Below, one piece after another: positions 12,856-23,949 of a stretch of 64,000 bases of DNA. Within the stretch, counting starts at the first letter, position 1, and every line of letters begins with the position of its first letter. The notes beneath the pieces are model-generated. The model did not search any database. It worked only from the letters and a program-made list of their open reading frames with translations, and was not told the origin of the DNA. Origin of the DNA: Rapana venosa (taxonomy: Eukaryota; Mollusca; Gastropoda; Neogastropoda; Muricidae); assembly GCA_028751875.1 (NCBI GenBank), contig CM054151.1, forward strand, positions 44,379,855-44,443,854, read 5' to 3'. A program made the translations under genes and the position numbers.

Positions 12856-12900
12856 TTAATTTTATTTTATTATTTTATTGTTATTATTTTTTTTTTTAAA
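12812..12900. repeat. (ATT)n / T-rich microsatellite ending a LINE-type tail
   Basis: An ATT run directly follows the tail sequence TATAGCGCTATATAAATCCC, the usual arrangement for the 3' end of a target-primed retroelement. Confidence 0.7.
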
Positions 12901-13416
12901 TATAATTGTATAAACAGTTTTAATTATCTTATTGGTGTCTAGGTGAGAAACAACTTCACCAAGAGAGAAAGAGAGGAACAGACAGACAGAGAGACACACA
13001 GACAGATAGACAGAGAGCAAGAGAGACAGGAAAAGAGAGAAGTGGGGATTTTACAGCCATAGCAACAAGATAAGCTATCTTTCTTGTAAATTAAACACAA
13101 AACCCCAACACATTACATACTAAACATGACCCAGGGCTGATAATTGTGTCCCTTATTGGTGTAAGCAACATGCCAATGTTAATATCAATTATTATGCTTT
13201 AACAATATGGTGACATCATCTTTACCCCTGACAACATTCTTAGCATGAGCTGTGCTCTCCATGAAAGGAGAGAAATCCTCTGAAGCCACTGTATAGCTGC
13301 CTATTTAGTAAGGTATTTAAAAACTACTACCTGTCAAATAAACAGGAACTTTTCACAGTGTGTTTTCTGATGATCCATCAGACAGTGCATAGTCTTCAGG
13401 ACTCCCAGAATATTAA

Positions 13417-14115
13417 CCTCTTAACTGCCCAGTGCAAATCCACCCTATATGCTGGGGAATAAAATTCTTATGTACCACTGCTATGTTCATATCCCTCTTA
13501 CTCAGAAACTACTACATGAATATTCCTGATTGTCTTCCCAATGACAGTATATATATCGTAGATTACTTTGAGGCAAGCTCAAATTAGTTAGCATGATATT
13601 TCACTGCAAAAATATATTTAAAATGTGAAAAATCGACCAAAAATAGGATTTCTTTATCACCATGTTTATTCTGAGTACCCCAATGTCAATAACGTCAAAC
13701 TAAAATCTAGGCCTAATCTCAGTCATTTTTTTAAATGCATGATCACCTGAATCATACACGATCGTTTTCAAAACCCCTGTTGGTAAATCTACAGTTTTTA
13801 TTTGCCACTTTTACAGCTGTGTAAAGTTATTTATGCCTTCAACAAGAAGTGTCAGCCATTTTGAACAAGAACTTCCAAGCAGTCATGCATAAAAACACAA
13901 AATACGAGCTAAAAAACGATCGTTTTTGGTACGCATTTTGCAGCTGGACGTTGTCAAGCAACAGGAGAGTGATCTCCATTAATTTTGGAGTTCTTTCCCT
14001 TTAACTGTAGTCAAAGAAGCAGGCTTGTTTACTTTGGTTGACACCCGGAAATTTTCCGGGTTGTAAGGCGTATAGGGTGCACCCAGAAAATTTACGGGGT
14101 AAGGCAGTCTAGTGG
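13417..14115. mobile_element. piggyBac-like non-autonomous element (MITE) with TTAA target duplication
   Basis: A 699-bp insert is flanked by TTAA at 13,413-13,416 and 14,116-14,119. Its ends, CCTCTTAACTGCC and the complement of GGCAGTCTAGTGG, agree at 10 of 13 positions. A subterminal inverted repeat CACCCTATAYGC lies at 13,441-13,452 and, inverted, at 14,068-14,079. The matching place in the second 16-kb unit has a single TTAA (29,239-29,242) and no insert, which is a clean empty site. TTAA duplication and CC...ACTGCC-type ends are typical of piggyBac superfamily elements. No transposase frame is present, so mobility would need an enzyme supplied elsewhere. Confidence 0.85.
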
Positions 14116-15795
14116 TTAAACTGGAGAACGCCCATCATAACAACACATGACAAGATACCTTCTTCTGTGCTTCCACTTGCTCGTGCCGCATCCTCAGGCA
14201 TTGAAGTACCTAGGGCGGGAACAGCTTGGAGGAATCCAAGACTTGACTGCTGTCTTTTCCAAAGAATGGTTGACTGGACTCGTGTAATCTTCCAGTGTAT
14301 GGGTGACTTGACTGGTGTCTTCCATGGCACCAATAGAGGCTGAAAGAGAACCCCACCAAAGTGTGGTACCTTGATGTGCACGTACGTGCGTGCTCGCGGC
14401 GTATGTGTGTGTGTGTGTGAGAGAGAGAGAGTGTGTGTGTGTGTATGTGTGTATAAAATTGAATTTGTTTATTTAAAATAAAAAGTGATTGATTGCAAAA
14501 TGTCAGAATGAGCTAAATGCAAGTACTTTGATTTGTTCTTACAAGATACAGAGCTATATTAAATTTTTAATGATTTGTTTAAATTGTAATTTTCATTGTT
14601 AAATTCAATAGTAAGAACAGTTTGAACAGTTTCAAATATCCTATTGGGTCCAGGGTGAGACATCTTCCGAGAGAGAGAGAGAGAGGAAGGAGAGGAGAAG
14701 AGAGAGAGAGAGAGAGGGAGAGAGAGAGGAGAAAAAGAGAGAGAGTAGGGAGGGAGAGGAGAGACAGACAGACAGAAAAACAAACAAAGAAAAAGAGACA
14801 TAGAGAGGGGGAGAGAGATTTTACAGCCATAACAACGTAATATGTTATCATTCCAGTATATAAAAACACTTAAAACACTATCAAATTACATACAATACAC
14901 AGCCCAGGCCTCATAGTAGTGTGGGGTATTGGTGTAAGCAAAGTGCCAATGCCAATATTAAAATGTTACACTTTAACAATATGTGGAGATCATCTGTATC
15001 CCTGACAACATTGTTAGCATGAGCTGTGCTCTCTGTGAAAGGAGATAAATGTTCTGAAGCAAGAGTATAGCTGCCTATGTAGAGAGGCATTTAAAAACAA
15101 ATTCCTGTGAAATAAACATGAACTTCTCACAGTGTGTTTTCTGTCTCCCAGTGAACCCCAACTACGATGTGTCAGACAGAGTGTACAATCTTTATGTCTC
15201 CCAGAATGTTAACTTGGAAAATGCACAACACTAGCATTACATGACAAGATACCTTCTTCTGTGCTTTCACTTGCTCGTGCCCCATCCTCAGGCATTGAAG
15301 TACCTAGGACGGGAACAGCTTGGAGGAATCCAAGACTTGACTGCAGTCTTCCAAAGAATAGGTGACTAGACTTGTATAATCTTCTAGTGTATCGTTGACT
15401 TGACTGATGTCTTTCATGGCACCTATGGAGGCTGAAAAAGAATCCCATCAAAGTGTGTTACCTTCATATACATGTGTGTGTGTGTGTGTGTGCGTGTGTG
15501 TGTGTGTGCGCACGCATGTGTAAACTTGAATTTGTTAACTAAAACTATATGTCATTGAATGCATGTGTAAGAATAATCTGAATGTGAGTACTTTGATTTG
15601 TTTTTACAAGATACAGCACTATATTAATTCCATAACTTTTATTATTATTATTATTAACATTGATTGATTACAATAGTATAAACAGTTTTAATAATCTTAT
15701 TTGGTGCCTTGAGGAGAGACAAAATTCCCTGAGAGAGACAAGAGAGAGAGAGAAAAAAGGACGATAGAGGCGAGAAAGATAGACAGAAAAATAGA
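14116..15795. repeat. Tandem ~1.1-kb intronic units (first array, right part)
   Basis: Two more units carry the same landmarks: GCATCCTCAGGCATTGAAG near 14,190 and 15,280, GT runs at 14.41 and 15.47 kb, LINE-type tails at 14.50-14.60 and 15.56-15.66 kb, and GA-rich stretches at 14.67-14.82 and 15.73-15.77 kb. They correspond to 29.25-31.4 kb in the second array. Confidence 0.85.
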
Positions 15796-15812
15796 GACAG
15801 ATAATAATAATG

Positions 15813-15845
<33 letters not shown>

Positions 15846-16065
15846 GTAATAATAATGTATGGAAATTATATAGCGCTGAATCTTGTAAAGCAACAAATCA
15901 AAGTGCTCAGATGACTTTTTGTTTTGTTTTTTGATAATGGAATAAGCACTCGTGTGCTTTTTTTTATCATCCAGTCCCCATGTGTATGCGGTTTTGTAAA
16001 TTTTGTCATCTGTTCCCATTGGCACACAATGGCCTACTCTTTTGAAAAGTGGAACAAGATTTAAC
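15796..16065 (-). mobile_element. SINE-2 3' half with full LINE-type tail
   Basis: Read on the minus strand, the segment starts with GAGTAGGCCATTGTGTGCC and passes through ACAAAACCGCATACACATGG and TGCTTATTCCATTATC. It then enters a tail with a TTTGATTTG core, AGCGCTATATAA and TTCCATACATT, and ends in (ATT)n. It shows that SINE-2 carries the same 3' tail as the LINE fragment at 58.16-58.65 kb and SINE-1 at 59.0-59.5 kb. Confidence 0.7.
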
Positions 16066-16512
16066 TAAACAGAGAAAGAGTTATCTCTATATAATTACTA
16101 AACAGAGAAAGAGTTATATCTATATGATTACTAATCAGAGAAAGAGTTATCTCTATATGATTACTAAAGTTATCTCTATATAATTACTAAAGAAAGAAAA
16201 AGTTATCTTTATATAATTACTAAACATAGAAAGAGTTATCTCTATATAATTACTAAACAGAGAAAGAATATCTCTATATAATTACTAAACAGAGAAAGAG
16301 CTATCTCTATATGATTACTAAACAGAGAAAGAGTTATCTCTATATAATTACTAAACAGAGAAAGAGCTATCTCTATATGATTACTAAACAGAGAAAGAGT
16401 TATCTCTATATAATTACTAAACAGAGAAAGAGCTATCTCTATATAATCACTAAACAGAGAAAGAGTTATCTCTATATAATCACTAAACAGAGAAAGAGTT
16501 ATCTCTATATAT
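16064..16512. repeat. 33-bp minisatellite, about 14 copies
   Basis: The unit is TAAACAGAGAAAGAG followed by TTATCTCTATATAATTAC, 33-34 bp, with one shortened copy near 16,165. Because 33 is a multiple of three, an 11-residue repeat stays open on both strands over the right two thirds. This is a consequence of unit length rather than evidence for a protein. Confidence 0.9.
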
Positions 16513-16539
16513 AAACAAAAAAGAGAACTATACAACTAC

Positions 16540-16541
16540 TC

Positions 16542-16635
<94 letters not shown>

Positions 16636-16639
16636 GAGT

Positions 16640-16705
<66 letters not shown>

Positions 16706-16715
16706 AGAGAGCTCA
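16540..16715. repeat. (GA)n microsatellite
   Basis: About 170 bp of nearly pure GA with a few interruptions, adjoining the 33-bp minisatellite. Confidence 0.95.
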
Positions 16716-16860
16716 TTTGGGCAGGCAACCTTTAGATTAATGATTATGTTCAAAATGCTTCTTTTTTGAGAGAAAATATTTTTGGTCAAAATAGAAAAAA
16801 CTAAAATACCTGCCCCACCCCCATTTACAGAGGGATAGGGGGAGAGGGAGAGAAAGGGAG

Positions 16861-16904
<44 letters not shown>

Positions 16905-17470
16905 CATCATCATCATAATCATAACATATGGAATGAAAGAGAGAGAGATGTGGATATTTAACAGCCATAGTAACGTGATATATTATCTTTCTGGTAAATA
17001 AAACTTTAGGAACAATCAAATCACATAAACTACATAGTTCAGGCCTAATAATAGTGTGGGTTCTTGTTGTAAGAAAAGTGTCATTACTAACATTAAAATA
17101 TTACACTTAAACAATATGTTGAGATCGTCTTTATCCCTGGCAACATTCTTAGCATGACCTGTCTTCTCCATGAATGAAGAAGAATCCTCTGAAGCCAGAG
17201 TAGAGCTGCCTATTTAGCAATATATTTAAAAACAAATACTAGCAAATAAACATGAATTTCTCATAGTATGTTATCTGTCTCACAGTGAATCCCAACTACG
17301 TAGTGTCAGATAGAGTGCACAGTCCTCAGGACTCCCAGAATGTTAACTTGGAGAATGCGGAACACTAGAAAACAAATGACATGATACCTTCTTTTGTGCT
17401 TGTACTTGCTCGTGCCGCATCCTCAGGCATTGAAGTACCTAGGACGGGAACAGCTTCAAGGAATCCATGA
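16716..17470. repeat. AAT microsatellite and a ~1.1-kb intronic unit (left edge of the second 16-kb copy)
   Basis: An (AAT)n run at 16.86-16.91 kb is followed by sequence homologous to 480-960: TTTCTGGTAAATAAAACTTT, CCTGGCAACATT, GCATCCTCAGGCATTGAAG. It ends at GGAATCCATGACTTGATTGC. Confidence 0.75.
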
Positions 17471-17915
17471 CTTGATTGCCTAGCACATGAAATGAATGAC
17501 ATATAGGTATGGAACACATGCTCACACGCACATGCACACACACATGTGCATGCATGCACAAGAACAGCCATACTTGTACACAAACAGGCAGTTAGACAGA
17601 CAGATAGACGGATAGACAGATAGACAGACACACAGAGGGACAGATGGATAGATAGACTGATGCCAGACAAATGAACCGCCGTCCTTAAGATCAGACTGAC
17701 AGACAGACAGCCAGAGACTGCATACACAGACACTCACACACACACACTGATGCATAAAACACAAATATAGACATAGACAGACAGATAGGCAGACAGACAG
17801 ACACACTCGCACACACACACACATACACACACACAGCACGTGCATGTGCCCTGCACCCTGTCATCATGGCAAGTATATTCATACACATTGACAGTCATAA
17901 AAATGAAGACGTTCA
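17471..17915. repeat. CA/GACA-rich intron start next to module M2
   Basis: GCCTAGCACATGAAATGAAT is followed by (CA)n and GACA repeats up to the donor-like site. Homologous to 966-1410. Confidence 0.65.
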
Positions 17916-17921
17916 ACTCAC

Positions 17922-20900
17922 CAGCATGTACTCCTTCCTGCCCTCCTCCTCTTGCTCTTTCTCTCTCTCATCTTCTTTGTCACAAGTTGTCTTCATGTTT
18001 TAGTTTCTTGTTGTTGTTTTTGTTGATTTGTTGTTGTCATTGATGTTGTTGTTGTTAATGTTGCTGTTTTTCTTCTTTTTTGATTTCTTCTTCTGTTGTT
18101 GTTGTTGATGCTGTTCTTCTTTTTCGGTTGTTGTTATTGTTGTTGATGCTGTTCTTCTTCTTTTGCTCTTGTTCTTGTTGTTGTTGTTGATGCTTTTCTT
18201 CTTTCTTCTTCTGTTGTTGTTGTTGTTGTTGCTGTTGTTGTTGATGCTGTTCTTCTTCTTCTTCCTCTTCCTCAGTTGTTGATGCTGCTCTTCTTCTTCT
18301 GTTGTTGTTGTTGTTCAGGCTGTTCTTCTTCTTGTTTTGCTGTTGTTGTTGTTGTTGCTGTTGTTGATGCTGTTCTTCTTGTTTTGCTGTTGATGTTGTT
18401 GTTGTTGTTGATGCTGTTCTGTTTCTTCTGTTGTTGTTGTTGACGCTGTTCTTTTTTGTTGTTGTTTTAGTTGTTGTTGTTGTTGTTTGATGATGCTGTT
18501 CTTCCTTCTTCTGTATGTTGTTGTTGTTGATGCTGTTCATCTTCTGTTGTTGTTGTTGTTGTTGTTGATGTGTTTGCTTCTTCTGCCGTTGTGTATGTTG
18601 TTGATGCTCTTCTTCTTCTTTTTTGTTGTTGTTGTCGTTGATGTCTTTCGTCGTTGTTATGTTTGTTGATGCTGTTGTTCTTTTTTTGTTGTATGGTTCT
18701 ATTCTTCTTCATCATCTCATCTGTTGTTGTTGTTGTTGATGCTGTTCTTCTTTGTATTTCTGTTGTTTGATACGTTTCCATCCTCTGTTTTTTGTTGTTA
18801 TAGGTGGTGTTCATCTTCTTTTGTTGTTGTTTTGATGTTTTATTTCTATCAGTTGTTGTTGATGCTGTTTCTTCTTCTGTGTTTGTTGTTATTGTTGTTG
18901 TTTATGCTCTTTTTCTTTTTTCTTCCTGTTGTTTTGTTGTTGATGCTGTTTAATTTCTTGTGTTGGGTTTTTGACGCTGTTCTTCTCTTCTGTGTTGTGG
19001 AGTTGTTGAATGCCATTCTTCTTCTTCTCTTGTTGTTGTTGATGTTGTTCATGTTTTCTTCTCTTGTTGTTGTTGATGTTTGTTTCTTCTTCTTCTCTTG
19101 TTGTTGTTTATGCATTTCTTCTTCTTTTTCTTCTTTTTCTGTTGTTTTGTTGTGATGTTTTTCTTGTTCTTCTGTTGTTGTGTTGATGCTGTTCTTTTTC
19201 CTCCTGTTGTTGTTTGATTATGCTGTTCTTCCACTGCTGTTTTGTTGCTGTTATTATTGTTGATGCTGTTCTTCTTCTTTTGTGTTGATAGTTGGTGATT
19301 TCCCATCTTCTTCTTCTTTGTTTCTTGTTGTTGATGCCTCTTCTATTGTGGTGTTCTTGTTGTTGATGCCCTTTCTCTCTGTTGTTGATGTTCTTCTTCT
19401 TTTGGTTGATGTTTCTTGCTTATATTGTTCTTGTTGTTGAATTTTCTTTTCCTGTTATTGATGTGATGCTGTTCTTCTTTTTCATCTTATTCATTATGTT
19501 TGTTGATGCTGTTTTTTTTCGTTCTGTTGTTTGTTGTGGTTGAGCTGGTCAACTTCAGTTTTGTTGTTGTTTTTGATGTTTAATTTCCTCTGTTGTTTGT
19601 TGTTGATGTTCTTTTCTTCCTTCTGTTTGTTTGGTTGTTGTTGATGCTGTTTTTTCTTCTTGTGGTTGTTATTTTTGGACGCTGTTTGTTTTTTCTTTGT
19701 TGTTGTATGTTTGTTGATGATGCCGTTCTTTTCTTGTATTGTTGTTGCTTGATAGCTGTTTCTTCCTCTCTCTTGTTTGTTGTTGTTGATGCTGTTCTTC
19801 TTCTTCTGTTTGTTATTGTTGTTGTTGAATGCTGTTCTTTCTTCTTTTTCCTGTTGTTGTTGTTGATGCAGTTACTTCTATCTTCTTCAGGGGTTGTTTG
19901 TTTGATGCTTGTTCTTTTCCATCTGTTGTTGTTGTTGAGGCTGTTCTTCCACTGCTTTGTTGTTGCTGTTGTAATTGTTGATAAGTTCTTCTTATTTGTT
20001 GTTGTTGTTTCATGTTCTTCCCCTGTTGTTCCTGTTGATTGATGTATTTCTTTTTCTGTTGTTCTTGTAGTTGATGTTCGTCTTCTTCTTTTGTTCTTCT
20101 TGATGTTCTTCTTCTGTTGTTTTCTTGTTGTTGAATGTTCTTCTTCTTCAGTTGTTCTTGTGTTTGAACATTACTTCTTCTTCAATTGTTTTGTTTGTTG
20201 ATGTTTTACTTCTTCTCTTATTGCTGTTTGATGCTGTTCTACTTCTCATCTTATTCAAGTTGTTGTATTGTGATGCAATTTTTCGTTTCTGTTTGTTGTT
20301 GCAAGCTAATCCATTTTCTCCTGTCCCTTTGTTGTTTTTGATGTTTTATTTCCTCTGTTGTTGTTGTTGTTGTTGTTGAATGCATGTTCTTCTTTTTTCT
20401 GTTGATGTTATTGTTGTTGTTGATGTTCATTTTCATCTTCTGTTGTTGTTGTTGTTGATGCTGTTTTTCTTCTTGTTTTGTTATTTTTGACGCTGTTCTT
20501 CTTCCGTTGTTTTTTGTGTTGTTGATTTGTTGATGATGGTGCCGTTTCTTTTTCTTGTGTTGTTGGTTTGACGCTGTTCTCTTCTTCCTCTTGTTGTTGT
20601 TGTTGTTGATGCTTGTTATTTCTTCTTCTTGTGTTGTTGTTCTTGAATTGTGTTTTTCCTCCCTCTTATGATGTAGTTGTAGTTGGCAGTTCTTGTTCTG
20701 CTGTTGTTGTTGTGTTGAAGTTGTTTTGTTAATGATGCTTTTTCTTCTTTCTTCTTCTTCTGTTGTCCGTTGTTGATGTTTTTATTCTTCTGCTATGTTG
20801 TTGATGCTGTTACTTCTTTTTTTGTTGTTGATGCTGTTCTCACTTCTTCATCTTCTTCTGTTGTTGTTTGTTGATGCTGTTCTTCGTCTCCGTTGTTGTG

Positions 20901-23900
20901 ATTGATGGGTGTTCATCTTCCTTTTGTTTAAGTTGTTGTTGATGGTGTTCTTCTTCTTTGTTGTTGTTGTTGAAGGTGGGGTGTTTCCTCTGTTTGTTGT
21001 TGTTGTTGTTGTGACGCTGTTCTTCTTCCTTCTGTTGTTTTTCTTGTTGTTTGTTGTTGTTGATGTTTCTTTTTTCACTGTTGTTGTAGTTGAGTGTTCT
21101 TTTCTTCATCCTTATTCAGTTGTTTGTAGTTGATGCCCTCTCTTAATTTTTCTGTTGTTGTTGTTGATGTTGTTCATCTTCGTTTTTTGTATTTGTTTTT
21201 GATGTATTAATTTCCCTCTGTTGTTTTTTTTATGCTGTTCTTTCCTGTTGTTGTTATTGTTTGTTGTTGTTGATGTCTTTCTCTTCTTCTGTTGTTTGTT
21301 GGTCTGGTTTTCTTTCTTGTGTTGGTATTTTTGACGTTGTTCTTCTTCTTCTTTGTGTTGTTGTTGTTTGATGCCGTTCTCCTTCTTCTGTTTGTTGTTG
21401 TTGATGCTGTTCTTCTTCTTTTTCTTCTTCTTTGTTATGTTGGTGTCAACGCTGTTTCTCTTCTTCTTCTTTTGTTGTTGTTGTTTGATGGGATTTTCTC
21501 TGTTGTTGTTGTTGTCGACGCTGTTCTTTCTTCTTCTGTTGTTTTTCTTGTTGTTGTTGATGATGTACTATTTCCACATGTTGTTGTTGTTGATGCTGTT
21601 CTTCTTCTCCATCTATTTAGATGTTGTTGTTGATGCCCTTCTTCTTAGATTTCTCTGTTGTTGTTGATGTTGTTCATCTTCTGTTTTTTTGGTAGTTGAT
21701 TTGATGTACTATTTCCTCCTGTTGTTGTTGTTGATGCTGTTCTTTTCCTGTTTGTTGTTTGTTGTGTTGTTGTTTATGATGTTCTTCTTACATCTGTGTT
21801 TGTTGTTTGAAGCTAGTTTTCTTTCTTGTGTTGTTATTTTTGACCGTTGTTCTTCTTCTTCATCTGTTGGTTGTTTGTTGTTGTGATGCCGTTCTCTTCT
21901 TCTGTTGTTGTTGTTGATGCTGTTCTTCTTCTTCTTCTTCATTCTGTAGTTATTGTTGTTGGCAACGCTGTTCTTCTCTTCTTCTTTTGTTGTTGTTTTT
22001 GATGGGGGGTTTCCTCCTGTTGTTGTTGTTGTTGTTTGTTGACGCTGTTCTTCTCTTCTGTGTTTTTCATATTGTTGTTGTTGATGAGTTCTTTTCCACT
22101 GTTGGTTGTTGTTTGATGCTGTCTTCTTCTACATCTTTTAATCGTTGTTTGTTGATGCCCTTCTTCTTAGAATTCTGTTGTTGTTGATGTTGTACATCTC
22201 TTTTTTGTAGTTGTTTTAGATGTATTAATTATCCTCCGTTGTTGTTGTTGTGCGTTTTCTTTTCCATTTGGTTGTTGTTGTTGTTGTTGATGGTTCTTCT
22301 TCTCCTGTTGTTGTTGTTGATGCTAGTTTTCTTTTTTTTTTTCTTTTTTTCACGTTGTTCTTCTTCTTCTTCTCGTTGTTGTTGTTGTTGATGATGGCCG
22401 TTCTCCTTCTGTCTGTTGTTGTTGTTGATGCTGTTTCTTCCATCTTCTTCTTCTTCTTCTTCTTTCTTCTTTGTTTATTGTTGTTGTTGATGGCTCTTCC
22501 TTCTTCTTTTGGTTTGGTTGTTGTTGATATTCTTCTTCTACTGATGTTCTTGTTGTTGATTGTACCTTCTTCTTCTGGTTCTTGTTGTTGAAGTTCTTCT
22601 TCTTCTGTGTGTGTATGTTGTTGTTGATGTTCTTCTTTTACTGATGTTCTTGTAGAAGTTCTTCATTCTTCTCTGTGTTGTTGTTGATGTCTTCTTCTTC
22701 TTCGTTGTTGTTGTTATATTGTTCTTCTTCGGTCAGCTGTTGTTATTTATGTTCTTTTTTCTTCCAGTTGTTGTTGTTGTTGTTGTTGATGTTCTTCTTC
22801 TACTGATGTTCTTGTTGTTGATGTTCTTCCTTTTCCGGTGTTTCTTGTTGTTGATGTTCTTCTTTTTGTTGTTGTTTGATCTTCTTCTTCTCTTCTGTTG
22901 TTGTTGTTGTTTGTTGATGTTCTTCTTCTACTGATGTCCATGTTTGTGGTGTTCGTCATCTTGTGTTGTTTTCTGTTGTTGATGTTCTCTTCTGTTGTTC
23001 TTGTTGATGATATTCTTCTTCTTCCATTGTTCTTGTTGATGATTCTTTTCTTATCTGTTATTGTTAGTTGAATCTGTTCCTTTTTTGTTGATGCTTTTTT
23101 TTCTTCCTCATCTAATTATATGTTTGTTGATGCCTTCTTCTTCGATTTCCTCTATTGTTTTGATGCTGTTTATATCCTTCTGTTTTTGTTGTTGTTTTGA
23201 TGTTTTATTTCTTCTGTTGTTGTTTTTGTTGTTGATAGCAGTCTTTTTCTGTTGTTGTTATTTGATTTGTTGTTGTTAGTGTTCTTTTTCTCTTTTCTCT
23301 TTTTCTTTCTCCCTTTATTTTCTGTGTTTTGTAATTGATGCCGTTTTTTTTCCTTCTTGTGTTTGTTCTTTTTGACGCTGTTTTTTCCTTCTTCTTTTGT
23401 TGTGTTGTTGTGCTGTTCTTCTTTTCTCTTCCTTGTTGGTTTGTAGATGCTCTTCTTCTTGCTTATGTTATTGTTGTTGAGCTGTTTCTTCTTCTTACTT
23501 GTTGTTGTTGATGCTCTTTTTCTACTTCACTTCTTCTTCTTCTCTTCTTCTTCTCCTTCCCCCCCCTTCCTTCTTCTTCTGTTGTTATGTTGTTGTTGAT
23601 GCTCATTTCTTCTCCTTCTTCTTCTTCCTTCTTCTTCTCTTCTTTTGTTGTAGTGTTGAAGTTTCTCTTCTTCTTCTTTTTCTTCTTCGTTTTATCTTGT
23701 TCTTAATGCTGTTCAACTTCTTCTGTTTTTGTTGATTGTTTTCATGTTTTTATATCCTCTGTTTGTTGTTGTTGTTGTTGTCGTTTAGTTTGATGAGTTC
23801 TTATTCTGTTGTTTGTTATTGTTGTTGTTGATGTTCGTTTTCTTCTTCGTTGTTTGTTGTTATTGATGCGTTGTTCTTCTTGTGTTGTTATTTTTGACAC

Positions 23901-23917
23901 TGTTCTTCTCGTGTTGT

Positions 23918-23949
<32 letters not shown>

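Larger units (their letters stand above)
11030..13412. repeat. Tandem ~1.1-kb intronic units (first array, left part)
   Basis: Two units are recognised by repeated landmarks: GCATCCTCAGGCATTGAAG near 11,325 and 12,490, TTCCATGGCACCAATGGAGG, a (GT)n stretch, a LINE-type tail with an ATT-rich end, a GA-rich stretch, TTTCTGGTAAATAAA and CCTGACAACATT. Spacing is about 1.16 kb. A minus-orientation SINE fragment lies at 11.79-11.96 kb. No coding capacity is apparent; short minus-strand frames of about 80 residues recur only because the unit recurs. Confidence 0.85.

Noticed and set aside
11257..15451. Repeated minus frames of about 80-115 residues with GTSMPEDAARASGSTEEG
   Set aside because: They recur because the 1.1-kb unit recurs. 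Frames are short, differ between copies and have stops and frame shifts at different places.
16064..16512. CRISPR-like array
   Set aside because: Units are contiguous without unique spacers, and the context is eukaryotic.
16242..16535. 11-residue repeat protein (YIEITLSLFSN)
   Set aside because: Follows from a 33-bp unit; the opposite strand is open as well, and no start, signal or flanking gene structure is present.
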